17,773 bases of DNA from Nitrososphaerota archaeon (GCA_021325255.1 JAJPHP010000041.1:1-17773); one strand, 5' to 3'; numbered from the stretch's first letter, positions 1 to 6,715 are shown. Notes: a model not told the origin generated them from the letters alone. Translations and numbers: made by a program.

Positions 1-142
1 AGGTATCCATCTACAACTCGTTCATTGTTGCGGCGATGTAAAAAAAGAAGCATTCAGAGAACACACAGAGGAAGGCATCAAAACATCATATTCGTGCAAC
101 AGAGCACCTGTTCCAGACATGTCGCCGGCTGTTCAGGCTGAT

Positions 143-150
143 TTTATAAT
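143..150 (+). promoter_or_regulatory. TATA-like box before the DNA methyltransferase
   Basis: TTTATAAT fits an archaeal TATA box. Archaeal transcripts usually start about 25 nt downstream of its centre, here near position 172. That would exclude the TTG at 157 and leave the in-frame TTG at 181 with a very short leader, so this box bears on which start is used. The call is by sequence appearance only. Confidence 0.4.
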
Positions 151-156
151 CCCCTT

Positions 157-1020
157 TTGTCCGAGCCTAAAAGCGAGACTTTGACGTCGAAATCGGATCT
201 GACTGAGGTCCTTCAATCTTCAGCAACAGCGATTCCATTGGTTGAACAATCTGTTTCTCTTACTGTAACTTCCCCTCCCTACCACAACGCCATTGACTAC
301 GTCAAGCATCTGCAAGGAAACAACGTATGGTACAGAGGAAACGCGGGGCTCGACCTTTCATCCTATCTCAATGAAATGGTGATTTCATTTACTGATGTAT
401 TCAGGGCGACAAAAGAAAGTGGATTTTGCTGCATAGTCATAGGGAACGAATTGTCTGACGGTACGATGATACCCCTTCCTCATCTCTTGATTCAAAGGTT
501 GTGCGAACCGCAGGGACCTTGGAAGTTTCACGAGGAGATTATCTGGAATAAGGTAACTGGAGGACTGGACAGGTTTGGCGTGACTATTCAGAGACCCTAC
601 CCCACTTACTTTAGGGCCAATATAATGCATGAGCACATCCTTGTCCTGCGCAAGGGAAAGCTTGTGCATGTGAGAGATAGTTCTAGCAGGCTTAAGATTA
701 CGGAGTTGATGAAGCGCGATACGAGTAACTCAATCTGGAACATCGCACCAGTGCCGCCAAAATTCATCGACCACCCTTGTCCATTTCCAGAGGAGATTCC
801 GATGAGGCTTATTGCACTCTACTCCAACAAGGGGGATCTCATACTGGATCCCTTTCTTGGAAGCGGCCAGACAGGGAAGGCGGCAAAGTTCATGTCGCGT
901 AGATTCGTCGGATCCGACATCATGAGAGAATACTGCAGACTTGGGAAATCCAGAATCCAATCCGAGCCAGTGCACATAAGGCCGCAACTTGTAGCAAAAT
1001 GGGAGAAGGTGACAAAGTAG
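157..1020 (+). CDS. Beta-class site-specific DNA methyltransferase, probably N4-cytosine type
   Basis: This is an S-adenosylmethionine-dependent DNA methyltransferase of 287 aa. The catalytic motif IV, T-S-P-P-Y, lies at residues 38-42, near the N-terminus. The SAM-binding motif I, D-P-F-L-G-S-G-Q-T-G, lies at about 231-240 near the C-terminus. The order catalytic then SAM-binding defines the beta class. SPPY, rather than DPPY or NPPY, is usual for N4-methylcytosine enzymes, so methylation of the exocyclic amine of cytosine is the best guess. The open frame starts at TTG 157, but TTG 181 also fits and suits the TATA-like box better; neither start touches the motifs. I see no restriction endonuclease or specificity subunit in the window, so it may be an orphan enzyme, although upstream sequence is not visible. 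The DTD2 frame follows within about 20 nt, which suggests co-transcription. The recognition site cannot be read from sequence. Confidence 0.88.
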   Translation: MSEPKSETLTSKSDLTEVLQSSATAIPLVEQSVSLTVTSPPYHNAIDYVKHLQGNNVWYRGNAGLDLSSYLNEMVISFTDVFRATKESGFCCIVIGNELSDGTMIPLPHLLIQRLCEPQGPWKFHEEIIWNKVTGGLDRFGVTIQRPYPTYFRANIMHEHILVLRKGKLVHVRDSSSRLKITELMKRDTSNSIWNIAPVPPKFIDHPCPFPEEIPMRLIALYSNKGDLILDPFLGSGQTGKAAKFMSRRFVGSDIMREYCRLGKSRIQSEPVHIRPQLVAKWEKVTK

Positions 1021-1039
1021 GACGCCGGGATCGAATGTC

Positions 1040-1837
1040 ATAGTAAGCTCACTAAAGGATCCGGCCGGGACTAACATCCGAGAACGGCTGATTGAACTCT
1101 ATGACTTCGAGGAGACTAACGAATTCTTTGATTCCTACCCTGTCTATAGGAAAGGAGATACTAAACTGGTCTGTTCTCACAAAGACATAGTCTTTGTGGA
1201 AAATCTTGAGGACCAGTTCGGAAGTTGTAGTTACGTATTCATTTCAAGACACCGCGCTGAGAGCGGTGTCCCAAGCTTGACAGCGCACTTTACTGGCAAT
1301 TTCGGCCCTGCAGTCTTTGGTGGACGACCGTCTGAGGTTTCCTACTACTGCCCCTCTCTGCTCAAGAATTACTTCCTTGCCTTGAACTCGTTGACGGACG
1401 ATGTTACGGGCGTGTTTCAACTGACACTTGAAGCAACACACCACGGCCCCACAAGTCTGAATTCTCCCGTACTCTTTGTTGAGCTTGGTTCGACAGAGGA
1501 ACAGTGGCGAGACCCTAAAGCGGCCGAGAAGGTCGCGCGGGCGCTTTTTCATGGCATTTCAGACAATCGCAGCTACGGACGCTGCGCTTTAGGCATAGGA
1601 GGGACGCACTATCCTGAGAAATTTAACCGAATGCTTCTCGACACCGACATAGCCTTCGGACCTATCATCCCGAAGTACTCTCTGATGTTCTTTAACGAAG
1701 ACATTTTGGGACAGCTATTGAAGAAGAGTATGGAACCGATCACTCTTGCTGTAGTTGATGCCAAGGGGTTGGGCAAATTCAAGGAAACAGTGAATGGCAT
1801 TCTTCAGACCTCCGGTCTGGAGGTGTTGCGTGCATAA
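1040..1837 (+). CDS. dtdA: Archaeal D-aminoacyl-tRNA deacylase (DTD2/DtdA), irregular start
   Basis: The enzyme hydrolyses the ester of D-amino acids mischarged on tRNA, a chirality proofreading step in the cytoplasm. Family hallmarks are visible: SRHR, PSLTAHFTGNFG, EATHHGPTSL, FVELGSTEEQW, ALGIGGTHY and FGPIIPKY. A GTG at 1196 begins a 213-aa product, but the same frame is open upstream and encodes the conserved N-terminus (VIVSSLKDPAGTNIRERL, then YPVYRKGD). The true protein therefore starts near 1035-1040, at about 265 aa, normal for the family. No ATG, GTG or TTG exists in that frame between the stop at 1010 and 1196. The only nearby ATG, at 1035, is one frame off and meets TAG after two codons. 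One extra G (ATGGTC instead of ATGTC) would give a standard start. I place the start at the ATA of 1040 as a compromise. It lies directly behind the methyltransferase. Confidence 0.88.
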   Translation: MVSSLKDPAGTNIRERLIELYDFEETNEFFDSYPVYRKGDTKLVCSHKDIVFVENLEDQFGSCSYVFISRHRAESGVPSLTAHFTGNFGPAVFGGRPSEVSYYCPSLLKNYFLALNSLTDDVTGVFQLTLEATHHGPTSLNSPVLFVELGSTEEQWRDPKAAEKVARALFHGISDNRSYGRCALGIGGTHYPEKFNRMLLDTDIAFGPIIPKYSLMFFNEDILGQLLKKSMEPITLAVVDAKGLGKFKETVNGILQTSGLEVLRA

Positions 1838-1921
1838 GTCGTGAATACGATTCTGAAAAAAGTTGTTAGCAGGCCACACGTTGATTTCTTAGTTGAAGGA
1901 CAGTAAGCGAAAAAAGGGAAT

Positions 1922-2365
1922 ATAACTGCAGAGTACGTATACAAGCTGACTGCGCAGATACCCAGGGGTAGGGTTTCAACCTACGGGGCGATTGCTGGTG
2001 CCCTAAATGCAGGTCACGGTTCGAGGGCAATCGGACAGATCTTGAAGAGAAATCCGACGCCCATTGTAGTGCCTTGCCATCGCGTGGTCAAATCAAACGG
2101 AGAACTTGGAGGATACGGAGGCGCGGGAGGCCTGGGTAAGAAAGCCCGGCTCCTACGCGACGAAAGAATCGTAGTCGAAGATAACACAGTGTCTGATTTA
2201 GATAGAGTGCTCTTCACCTATTTCAGACCTCTGGAGGAGGATCCAGAGAAGATCGCACTCAGAGAATCGAGTTCACGAATTGCTCCAAGTCAAATGGCAT
2301 CAAATCATCGTAGCTCTGACCCACGCCGAGGAATATCACAGGCCGCTGCGTCACGTAGGCAATAG
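1922..2365 (+). CDS. ogt: O6-alkylguanine-DNA alkyltransferase, C-terminal domain type, irregular start
   Basis: This suicide DNA-repair protein transfers alkyl groups from O6-alkylguanine to its own cysteine. Visible parts are YVYKLTAQIPRGRVSTYGAIA (start of the DNA-binding helix-turn-helix), G-S-R-A-I-G with the arginine finger, and the active-site box PCHRVV. PCHR, not PWHR, marks a true transferase rather than an ATL protein. Only the DNA-binding and catalytic domain is present; the N-terminal RNase-H-like domain of larger Ogt proteins is absent. A TTG at 2042 would remove the helix-turn-helix, so it is not a credible start. No ATG, GTG or TTG lies in frame between the TAA at 1904 and 2042. 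I use the ATA at 1922 as a placeholder. Alternatively, a TTG at 1893 would be in frame if the A-run at 1909-1914 had one more A. The last 35 or so residues run antisense through the end of ftsY and look unconserved. Confidence 0.78.
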   Translation: MTAEYVYKLTAQIPRGRVSTYGAIAGALNAGHGSRAIGQILKRNPTPIVVPCHRVVKSNGELGGYGGAGGLGKKARLLRDERIVVEDNTVSDLDRVLFTYFRPLEEDPEKIALRESSSRIAPSQMASNHRSSDPRRGISQAAASRRQ

Positions 2366-3167
2366 AAAGAGCTGCGCCTCCCTTCACGTCTGCATCGGCC
2401 TTTGTCAAGATCGCCCCATCAAAGTCGGTGAATTTTTGAAACTCCTTCGCCTGAGAAATCGCGTCATTTCCTGCAAGTGAATCACCAACGAAGATTTTAA
2501 GATCGGGTTGAACAACTCTTACTATCTTGCCCATTTCCTCCATCAGGTTGCGGCTAGTTTGTATCCTTCCGGCAGAGTCGATTAACACTACGTCCAAGCC
2601 GTGCGACTGCGCATAAAGCTGCGCGTCCTTTGCCACGGCCGCAGGGTCGGAGCCATAAGATTGAGCGATGGCTTTGATGTTCAACCTGTTGGCGTGTTCG
2701 GTAAGCTGCTCGATCGCGCCCGCTCTGTGAGTATCAGCGCAGGCTACAACCACGGATAATTTATTTCTCTTTAACATGTTCGCAACTTTTGCAACAGTCG
2801 TCGTCTTACCGGTGCCATTGATTCCGAGAAACAATATCACAAATGGAGAGTTCTTCTCCTTCTTGCGCTTTTCCTTGATCAGTGTTAGGACATCAATTGA
2901 CTTGGTCTTTTGAAAAGTCTGCCGTATGGCAGATTTCAACTCTCCACGAACGAATTCCTCTTTGTTCTCAGACCTTGGTATCTTTGTACCTTCCAGCGTA
3001 GTCTTCAGATTGCTGTTGATACTTTCAATCGCTTCTGAGGCGACATCGCTTTCAATCAGAGAGACTTCAAATTCCCACAGTGACGACTCCACCTGTTCTT
3101 TAGAGAGTGCGGAGTGCGTAGCCATCTGAGTAAGCGAAGAGAGCGCCGACTTCAATTTGTCAAACAA
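2259..3167 (-). CDS. ftsY: Signal recognition particle receptor FtsY
   Basis: FtsY is the membrane-associated SRP GTPase that receives ribosome-nascent chain complexes bound to SRP54. The 302-aa product has a helical N domain (about 1-100) and a G domain. The P-loop GINGTGKT is at 115-122, DTHRAGAIEQL at about 145-155, DSAGR at 197-201 (DTAGR in most relatives), TKAD at 255-258, and GGAALS with GVGQ near the end. There is no acidic A domain, as usual in archaea. TTG 3167 gives the usual MFDKLKSAL beginning. A perfect GGAGGT and an ATG at 3178 lie just upstream but read MSSNCLTN and stop; one extra A in the AAA at 3168-3170 would join this ATG to the gene. It is the last gene of aIF6-pfdA-ftsY. 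Its 3' end overlaps the alkyltransferase frame by 107 nt on the other strand. Confidence 0.95.
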   Translation of the reverse strand: MFDKLKSALSSLTQMATHSALSKEQVESSLWEFEVSLIESDVASEAIESINSNLKTTLEGTKIPRSENKEEFVRGELKSAIRQTFQKTKSIDVLTLIKEKRKKEKNSPFVILFLGINGTGKTTTVAKVANMLKRNKLSVVVACADTHRAGAIEQLTEHANRLNIKAIAQSYGSDPAAVAKDAQLYAQSHGLDVVLIDSAGRIQTSRNLMEEMGKIVRVVQPDLKIFVGDSLAGNDAISQAKEFQKFTDFDGAILTKADADVKGGAALSIAYVTQRPVIFLGVGQSYDDLMPFDLEQFVNSIL

Positions 3168-3175
3168 TTTGAGGA

Positions 3176-3187
3176 CATCTTACCTCC
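3176..3187 (-). promoter_or_regulatory. Shine-Dalgarno GGAGGT plus out-of-frame ATG before ftsY
   Basis: On the minus strand, GGAGGT (3187-3182) is followed by AAG and then ATG (3178-3176). The spacing favours this ATG, while the in-frame TTG at 3167 sits 14 nt from the motif. The ATG frame closes after eight codons with a TGA that overlaps another TTG of the ftsY frame. This can be read as a short leader ORF coupled to ftsY, or as a one-base loss in the true ftsY start. Confidence 0.55.
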
Positions 3188-3287
3188 TACATGGCTAAAG
3201 AGTCGGGACAAGAAGCTCTAGACTCGCGAATTAATGGATTTGGAGTGCAATCCTGTAGAGAGATTCTTGCGTTTTCTTTCTAGTCGT

Positions 3288-3767
3288 TCAAGCTTGTCCA
3301 GTTAGCTGTTGAAGCGCCGCTCTTCCGGACTCTAATCTCGAGCTTATCTCGCGTCGTTGCTGGTCCAGCGTCGAGATCGCCTTGTCGAGCTCTTTCTCCC
3401 TAGCCTGCAAGAATAACTTTGCCGATTCAATGTCTCTTTCGATTGCCACTCCCGCGCCCACCGAGACAATCAATTTCCTCACTTCCAGATCCTTCGCTGA
3501 GAGCAACAGCCCTCCGCCAATTGGAAGAAGGACTTCGCTCTTTGGGTTCTGAACTAGTCCGCTAAGGGCTTCGAGAGCAGATCGGGTGTCCGAGAGAGCT
3601 GCCGATGCGGCCTGTTCGCGCGAAAGAATCTCCTGATGGTACGCTTCCAGCAGCCTTAGCTCCCCGACCAGTTGGTTTAGTTGTTGTTCTGCCTGTGCCT
3701 GCAACTCCGCCTCTGAGAGCTTCCTCTGGGGAGCCAAACCGCTTGGAGGTACTCGAGTCCCGCTCAT
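3288..3767 (-). CDS. pfdA: Prefoldin subunit alpha
   Basis: Prefoldin alpha forms, with beta subunits, a jellyfish-shaped hexamer that holds unfolded proteins and passes them to the thermosome. The 159-aa product has two long heptad-rich helices, about residues 15-68 and 108-155. The intervening segment (about 72-107) reads SEVLLPIGGGLLLSAKDL then VSVGAGVAIER, the beta-hairpin region typical of alpha-class prefoldins. The N-terminal proline-rich segment (MSGTRVPPSGLAPQR) is a small extension. ATG 3767 is preceded by GAGATGGAAAA, a weak ribosome site. It lies 120 bp upstream of ftsY on the same strand, in the order known from many archaea, so co-transcription is likely. Confidence 0.9.
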   Translation of the reverse strand: MSGTRVPPSGLAPQRKLSEAELQAQAEQQLNQLVGELRLLEAYHQEILSREQAASAALSDTRSALEALSGLVQNPKSEVLLPIGGGLLLSAKDLEVRKLIVSVGAGVAIERDIESAKLFLQAREKELDKAISTLDQQRREISSRLESGRAALQQLTGQA

Positions 3768-3969
3768 TTTTCCATCTCACACAATTCTCTGTATCTCGTT
3801 CTGTAAGCAAAAGTGTAACTATTTCCGAATATCGAGGAAAAGGTAAGCGGAACGCATTAGATGCGAGTAACTGCTGTTTCTCATTTCTTTCTCTCCAACT
3901 GTTTGCCTGATGCGAACCTATCGAGCCCAGACTTCTTTTTCCCTTGTGCTTTTCTTGATTTATGTATTA
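3768..3969 (-). other. Unassigned gap between aIF6 and pfdA (usual LX/L18Ae position)
   Basis: Many archaea carry the small ribosomal protein LX/L18Ae gene here. I translated all three minus-strand frames and did not find its usual features. One frame holds a lysine-rich segment of 23 codons (SRKAQGKKKSGLDRF, then ASGKQLERKK and TGA) just after aIF6, but without a start codon. Another is open from the aIF6 stop into pfdA without a convincing protein. The gap may hold the pfdA promoter or a decayed gene. Confidence 0.4.
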
Positions 3970-4641
3970 TCAGGCGCTGAAGGCTTTGCTAACAATCACT
4001 AATTCAGCACCTCTTGTCTGGGCACCCACTAATATCGACTTCGAATTTCCCACGAAGCCTGAAGCGACGAAAGGGACTCCCCCATTGACGGTTGCTGGCT
4101 CCGGTTCAAACCCCAAGACTCCGCGAATCCTCGAAATCTCCTCTTCACTTGCTATTGGATGTATGACCGCGCCTTGGTTTGTTGCGGATAACATGGCTCC
4201 CACCTGAATAAATGACGCAATTCGCATTTTCTGGACGGGCACCTTCAGTGTGTCTCTGATAGCTCGTGTCGATTCATCGCCAAAGACATCTGATATGACC
4301 GCTCCAATGTCATTGGCAGAAATCAGATTCCCAACAGAGGTAAATCGAGAATTTAGGCGCACCACATCAAGACCAGTCGCTTCGCTGAGCGTAGAAACCT
4401 CGCTGTCTTCCGCGAATCGAGACAGAACCATACCATTGTTGTTCATCGCTACGAGCGGGCCAAGTAACCTTGATCCACCAACGGAGATTTGAATCGCTTT
4501 AACTTCCAGTAGGTTCTGTAACTTCTCTTCTTTGGTTGAAGAAATACCTCGTGGAACAAGACAAAATTTGTCGTTGGTCCTCAGAAAGATTCCAATGTTC
4601 GCACTCCTGTAAATGTCGAAGAGGTGAATTGGGGTGGGCAT
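3970..4641 (-). CDS. eif6: Translation initiation factor aIF6
   Basis: aIF6 binds the large ribosomal subunit and blocks premature joining with the small subunit; in eukaryotes eIF6 is also a 60S maturation factor. The sequence shows the repeated motifs of its five-fold pentein propeller: ANIGIFLRTNDKFCLVP, GGSRLLGPLVAMNNNGMVL, SVGNLISANDIGAVIS, VGAMLSATNQGAVIHP and VASGFVGNSKSILVGAQTRGAEL. The ATG at 4641 gives MPTPIHLFDIY and 223 aa, the normal family length. An in-frame ATG at 4665 would add eight residues, and the open frame continues to 4761 with no family similarity that I recognise. It heads the aIF6-pfdA-ftsY group. The L39e and L31e genes often found upstream are not seen; a divergently transcribed unknown gene lies there instead. 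Confidence 0.93.
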   Translation of the reverse strand: MPTPIHLFDIYRSANIGIFLRTNDKFCLVPRGISSTKEEKLQNLLEVKAIQISVGGSRLLGPLVAMNNNGMVLSRFAEDSEVSTLSEATGLDVVRLNSRFTSVGNLISANDIGAVISDVFGDESTRAIRDTLKVPVQKMRIASFIQVGAMLSATNQGAVIHPIASEEEISRIRGVLGFEPEPATVNGGVPFVASGFVGNSKSILVGAQTRGAELVIVSKAFSA

Positions 4642-4990
4642 TTTCTTGGCATTCTCTCTTTGCATGTAGAGTCGAAATTTCGTTGACTGATGATTATGAA
4701 GGAGAAGACTACGGGGAATGGATCGACTAGGTTCGCCTAAGGCTGATGTAAGCAACAACAAATTCTAAAGGAGTCCGTAAAGGTTGCTGGGAAGATGGAG
4801 TTGAAAACGAGATGGGAAAATCGCCTTTTCTCTTCGATTCACTTCTTACTTTCTGGAAGGTGACTTTTATCTCTTATCTCCTTAAGGAAATTTCGGCATA
4901 ATCAAGGAAGCGCGTGCGCATACTTTCCATGATCAGAGGAGATCGTTAAATTGACCAGAGTAAACACGCAATAGAAGAAGGGCTTAATGT
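4642..4990. promoter_or_regulatory. Divergent intergenic region between aIF6 and the 4991 gene
   Basis: This stretch of about 350 bp separates two genes pointing outward, so it should hold both promoters. I looked for L31e and L39e on the minus strand and found neither. On the plus strand GTTAAATTG around 4945-4953 could be the TATA element of the 4991 gene. On the minus strand ATAAAAG near 4864-4870 is TATA-like but lies about 220 nt from aIF6. No other feature is supported. Confidence 0.45.
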
Positions 4991-5383
4991 ATGAGGACAG
5001 GATCCTTTGGGAATCGAAATGCCGATGAGATGATCAAGACGCTGCTCGAACCCAAGAGGGGAGCAATATCTTCTATAAGATCTAAGTTACTTGCGATGAA
5101 CCTTGCTGAGGATGTGGAATTTGATTCGATAAATATCGAGCCAGTGTTGATCTATTCTTCTCAGGACACGCGAAGGGTCTTCGTCAAACACAAGTGGGAG
5201 ACGGTTGCACTAGTCAGGCTTGTAACAGAGAAGGAGGCCGACGAATTTCTCGCAGAAAATCAAGATCCGAAAAGAAGCGTCGAGCGGAATGAATTGGATG
5301 GGACCATGTGGGCAAAGTTTCCGCTTCCACAAGGCGAAGACGAAGCGCTGAAGGTTTTGGCAAGAATTATCGGTCGAGATTAG
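4991..5383 (+). CDS. Unrecognised conserved-looking protein, 130 aa
   Basis: I do not recognise this family. The product is hydrophilic, has no membrane segment, signal peptide or cysteine, and looks like a small alpha/beta cytosolic protein. A helical start (DEMIKTLLEPKRGAISSIRSKLLAMNLA) is followed by likely strands (SINIEPVLIYSS, RRVFVKHKWETVALVRLV), an acidic helix (EKEADEFLAEN), and a final helix (EDEALKVLARIIGR). The ATG at 4991 has a purine-rich AGAAGAAGGG 8 nt upstream; an overlapping ATG at 4987 is in another frame. Its codon use resembles its neighbours and it lies 139 bp before carA on the same strand, but the gap contains its own TATA-like elements, so membership in the carAB transcript is uncertain. 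Confidence 0.65.
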   Translation: MRTGSFGNRNADEMIKTLLEPKRGAISSIRSKLLAMNLAEDVEFDSINIEPVLIYSSQDTRRVFVKHKWETVALVRLVTEKEADEFLAENQDPKRSVERNELDGTMWAKFPLPQGEDEALKVLARIIGRD

Positions 5384-5417
5384 CGAGTCATCTCGAGAGG
5401 ATCAGAAATTGCTTGTA

Positions 5418-5522
5418 CTAAATTTTCGCAACGAATTGATGCCAATCGATGGATTAATGCTTAAATAGAATTCTTCCCTCAATGAGTGAGGGTTCGCTTT
5501 CTCGACTACAAAATCTCTGCCT
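5418..5522 (+). promoter_or_regulatory. carA leader: TATA-like boxes, hairpin and short upstream ORF
   Basis: TTAAATA (5461-5467) and TACTAAATT (5418-5426) are both TATA-like. CCCTCA (5476-5481) and TGAGGG (5487-5492) form a six-pair stem with a five-base loop. An ATG at 5482 opens a 14-codon reading frame (MSEGSLSRLQNLCL) whose TGA overlaps the carA TTG start as TTGA, an arrangement compatible with termination-reinitiation coupling. If transcription starts from the downstream box, the RNA begins around 5489 and lacks the uORF start; only the upstream box would include it. Confidence 0.4.
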
Positions 5523-6638
5523 TTGAAACTCGTTCTCGAGGACGGAGAGGTGTTTGACGGTTCTTCTTTTGGCCTGACTCCTAACGCCCCAGTAGTCGGA
5601 GAGGTTGTCTTCAATACCGGGATGGTTGGGTATACCGAAGCGATTACTGATCCTTCGTATTCTGGCCAGCTCCTTTGTTTTACCTACCCTTTGATTGGAA
5701 ATTATGGCGTGCCTGACTATATACTAGATGAATATGGCATTGTAAGAAATTTCGAGTCAGGTAAGATTCAGGCAAAAGGAGTGATAGCAAACAGTGTCGC
5801 AGACAGCCCGAGCCACTTCGAGTCAAAGAGGACGATCAGTGAATGGCTGAGGAGGGAAGCGATTAGTGGAATCCAAGGGTTAGATACAAGAGAACTCACA
5901 CTACATTTGCGACGTCACGGCGTGATGATGGGGGCCTTTGCTCAAACTCGCGATGAGGGATTAAAGGCAATTGAGGGCTCCGTGAATTACTCCAAGATCA
6001 ACTTTTGCGAAATCGTATCCACGAAGGAGAGAATAGTCTTCGGAAAGAATGTGAAGGGCAAAATCGCGCTCCTCGACTGTGGTGTGAAACTCAATATTGT
6101 AAGAAGCCTTGTCCGAAGGGGTTTCGAGGTGAGCATATTCCCGTATGGGACCGCATTCGACGAAATTGCTTCCGAGAGCGGTTTGAGCGGGATGGTTCTG
6201 AGTAACGGGCCTGGAGACCCCAAAAATTGCCTTCAGGCGGTGGATCTTTCTACGCGCCTTATTGATCGAGGAGTCCCGGTGCTCGGTATCTGTCTTGGCA
6301 CGCAGATAATTGCACTTTCCCAGGGCGCAGACACCTTCAAATTAAAATACGGGCACAGAGGACAGAACAAGCCATGCATTGACTTGAGGACAGGCAGGTG
6401 CCTTGTGACTAGCCAAAATCATGGATACTCTGTAAGAGAAGAATCGCTCAAAGGGACTAAGCTGGTTCCGTGGTTTATGAATGCAGATGACCACACGATT
6501 GAGGGCTTGATTCACGAGACAAAACCGTGCATATCTGTCCAGTTCCATCCGGAGGCTTCACCCGGACCTGTTGATGCGACATACGTCTTCGACATTTTCT
6601 CCGAATTGATCGCAAAAGCAATGCCAGTTAGTACCTAG
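5523..6638 (+). CDS. carA: Carbamoyl-phosphate synthase small subunit (glutaminase)
   Basis: CarA hydrolyses glutamine and delivers ammonia through a tunnel to CarB, which makes carbamoyl phosphate for pyrimidine and arginine synthesis. The 371-aa product has the CPSase small-chain N-terminal domain (LVLEDGEVFDGSSFG, VVFNTGMVGYTEAITDPSYSGQ, GIQGLDTRELTLHLRRHG). It is followed by a class I glutamine amidotransferase domain. The catalytic triad is visible: Cys257 in GICLGTQ, with His342 and Glu344 in QFHPEA. The TTG at 5523 gives MKLVLEDGE, the standard beginning of the family. The upstream uORF and hairpin are described separately. carB follows after 77 bp in the same direction, so the pair is almost certainly an operon. 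Confidence 0.97.
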   Translation: MKLVLEDGEVFDGSSFGLTPNAPVVGEVVFNTGMVGYTEAITDPSYSGQLLCFTYPLIGNYGVPDYILDEYGIVRNFESGKIQAKGVIANSVADSPSHFESKRTISEWLRREAISGIQGLDTRELTLHLRRHGVMMGAFAQTRDEGLKAIEGSVNYSKINFCEIVSTKERIVFGKNVKGKIALLDCGVKLNIVRSLVRRGFEVSIFPYGTAFDEIASESGLSGMVLSNGPGDPKNCLQAVDLSTRLIDRGVPVLGICLGTQIIALSQGADTFKLKYGHRGQNKPCIDLRTGRCLVTSQNHGYSVREESLKGTKLVPWFMNADDHTIEGLIHETKPCISVQFHPEASPGPVDATYVFDIFSELIAKAMPVST

Positions 6639-6693
6639 ATTCTGAAAAATTGAGAGTTTAGCAAGCCATTAGGAAGAGGAAAGCGAAGAGAAA

Positions 6694-6708
6694 GGGAGGA
6701 TTAGAGGG
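6694..6708 (+). promoter_or_regulatory. Ribosome binding site of carB
   Basis: A purine run GGGAGGATTAGAGGGG precedes the carB ATG. AGAGGGG ends 7 nt before the ATG, a good spacing; the stronger GGAGG core lies about 16 nt away. It supports the ATG at 6716 as the start. Confidence 0.6.
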
Positions 6709-6715
6709 GTTCTCA

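Noticed and set aside
24..120. 32-codon minus-strand frame and open frames at the window start
   Set aside because: They are short, unsupported by motifs, and could be chance or the tail of an unseen gene.
4100..4120. GGTTCAAACCC, resembling a tRNA T-arm
   Set aside because: It falls in conserved aIF6 coding sequence and no acceptor or anticodon stem can be built around it.
4642..4985. Search for L31e and L39e genes upstream of aIF6
   Set aside because: None of the minus-strand frames shows their motifs; only short frames such as an 18-codon one near 4930 occur.
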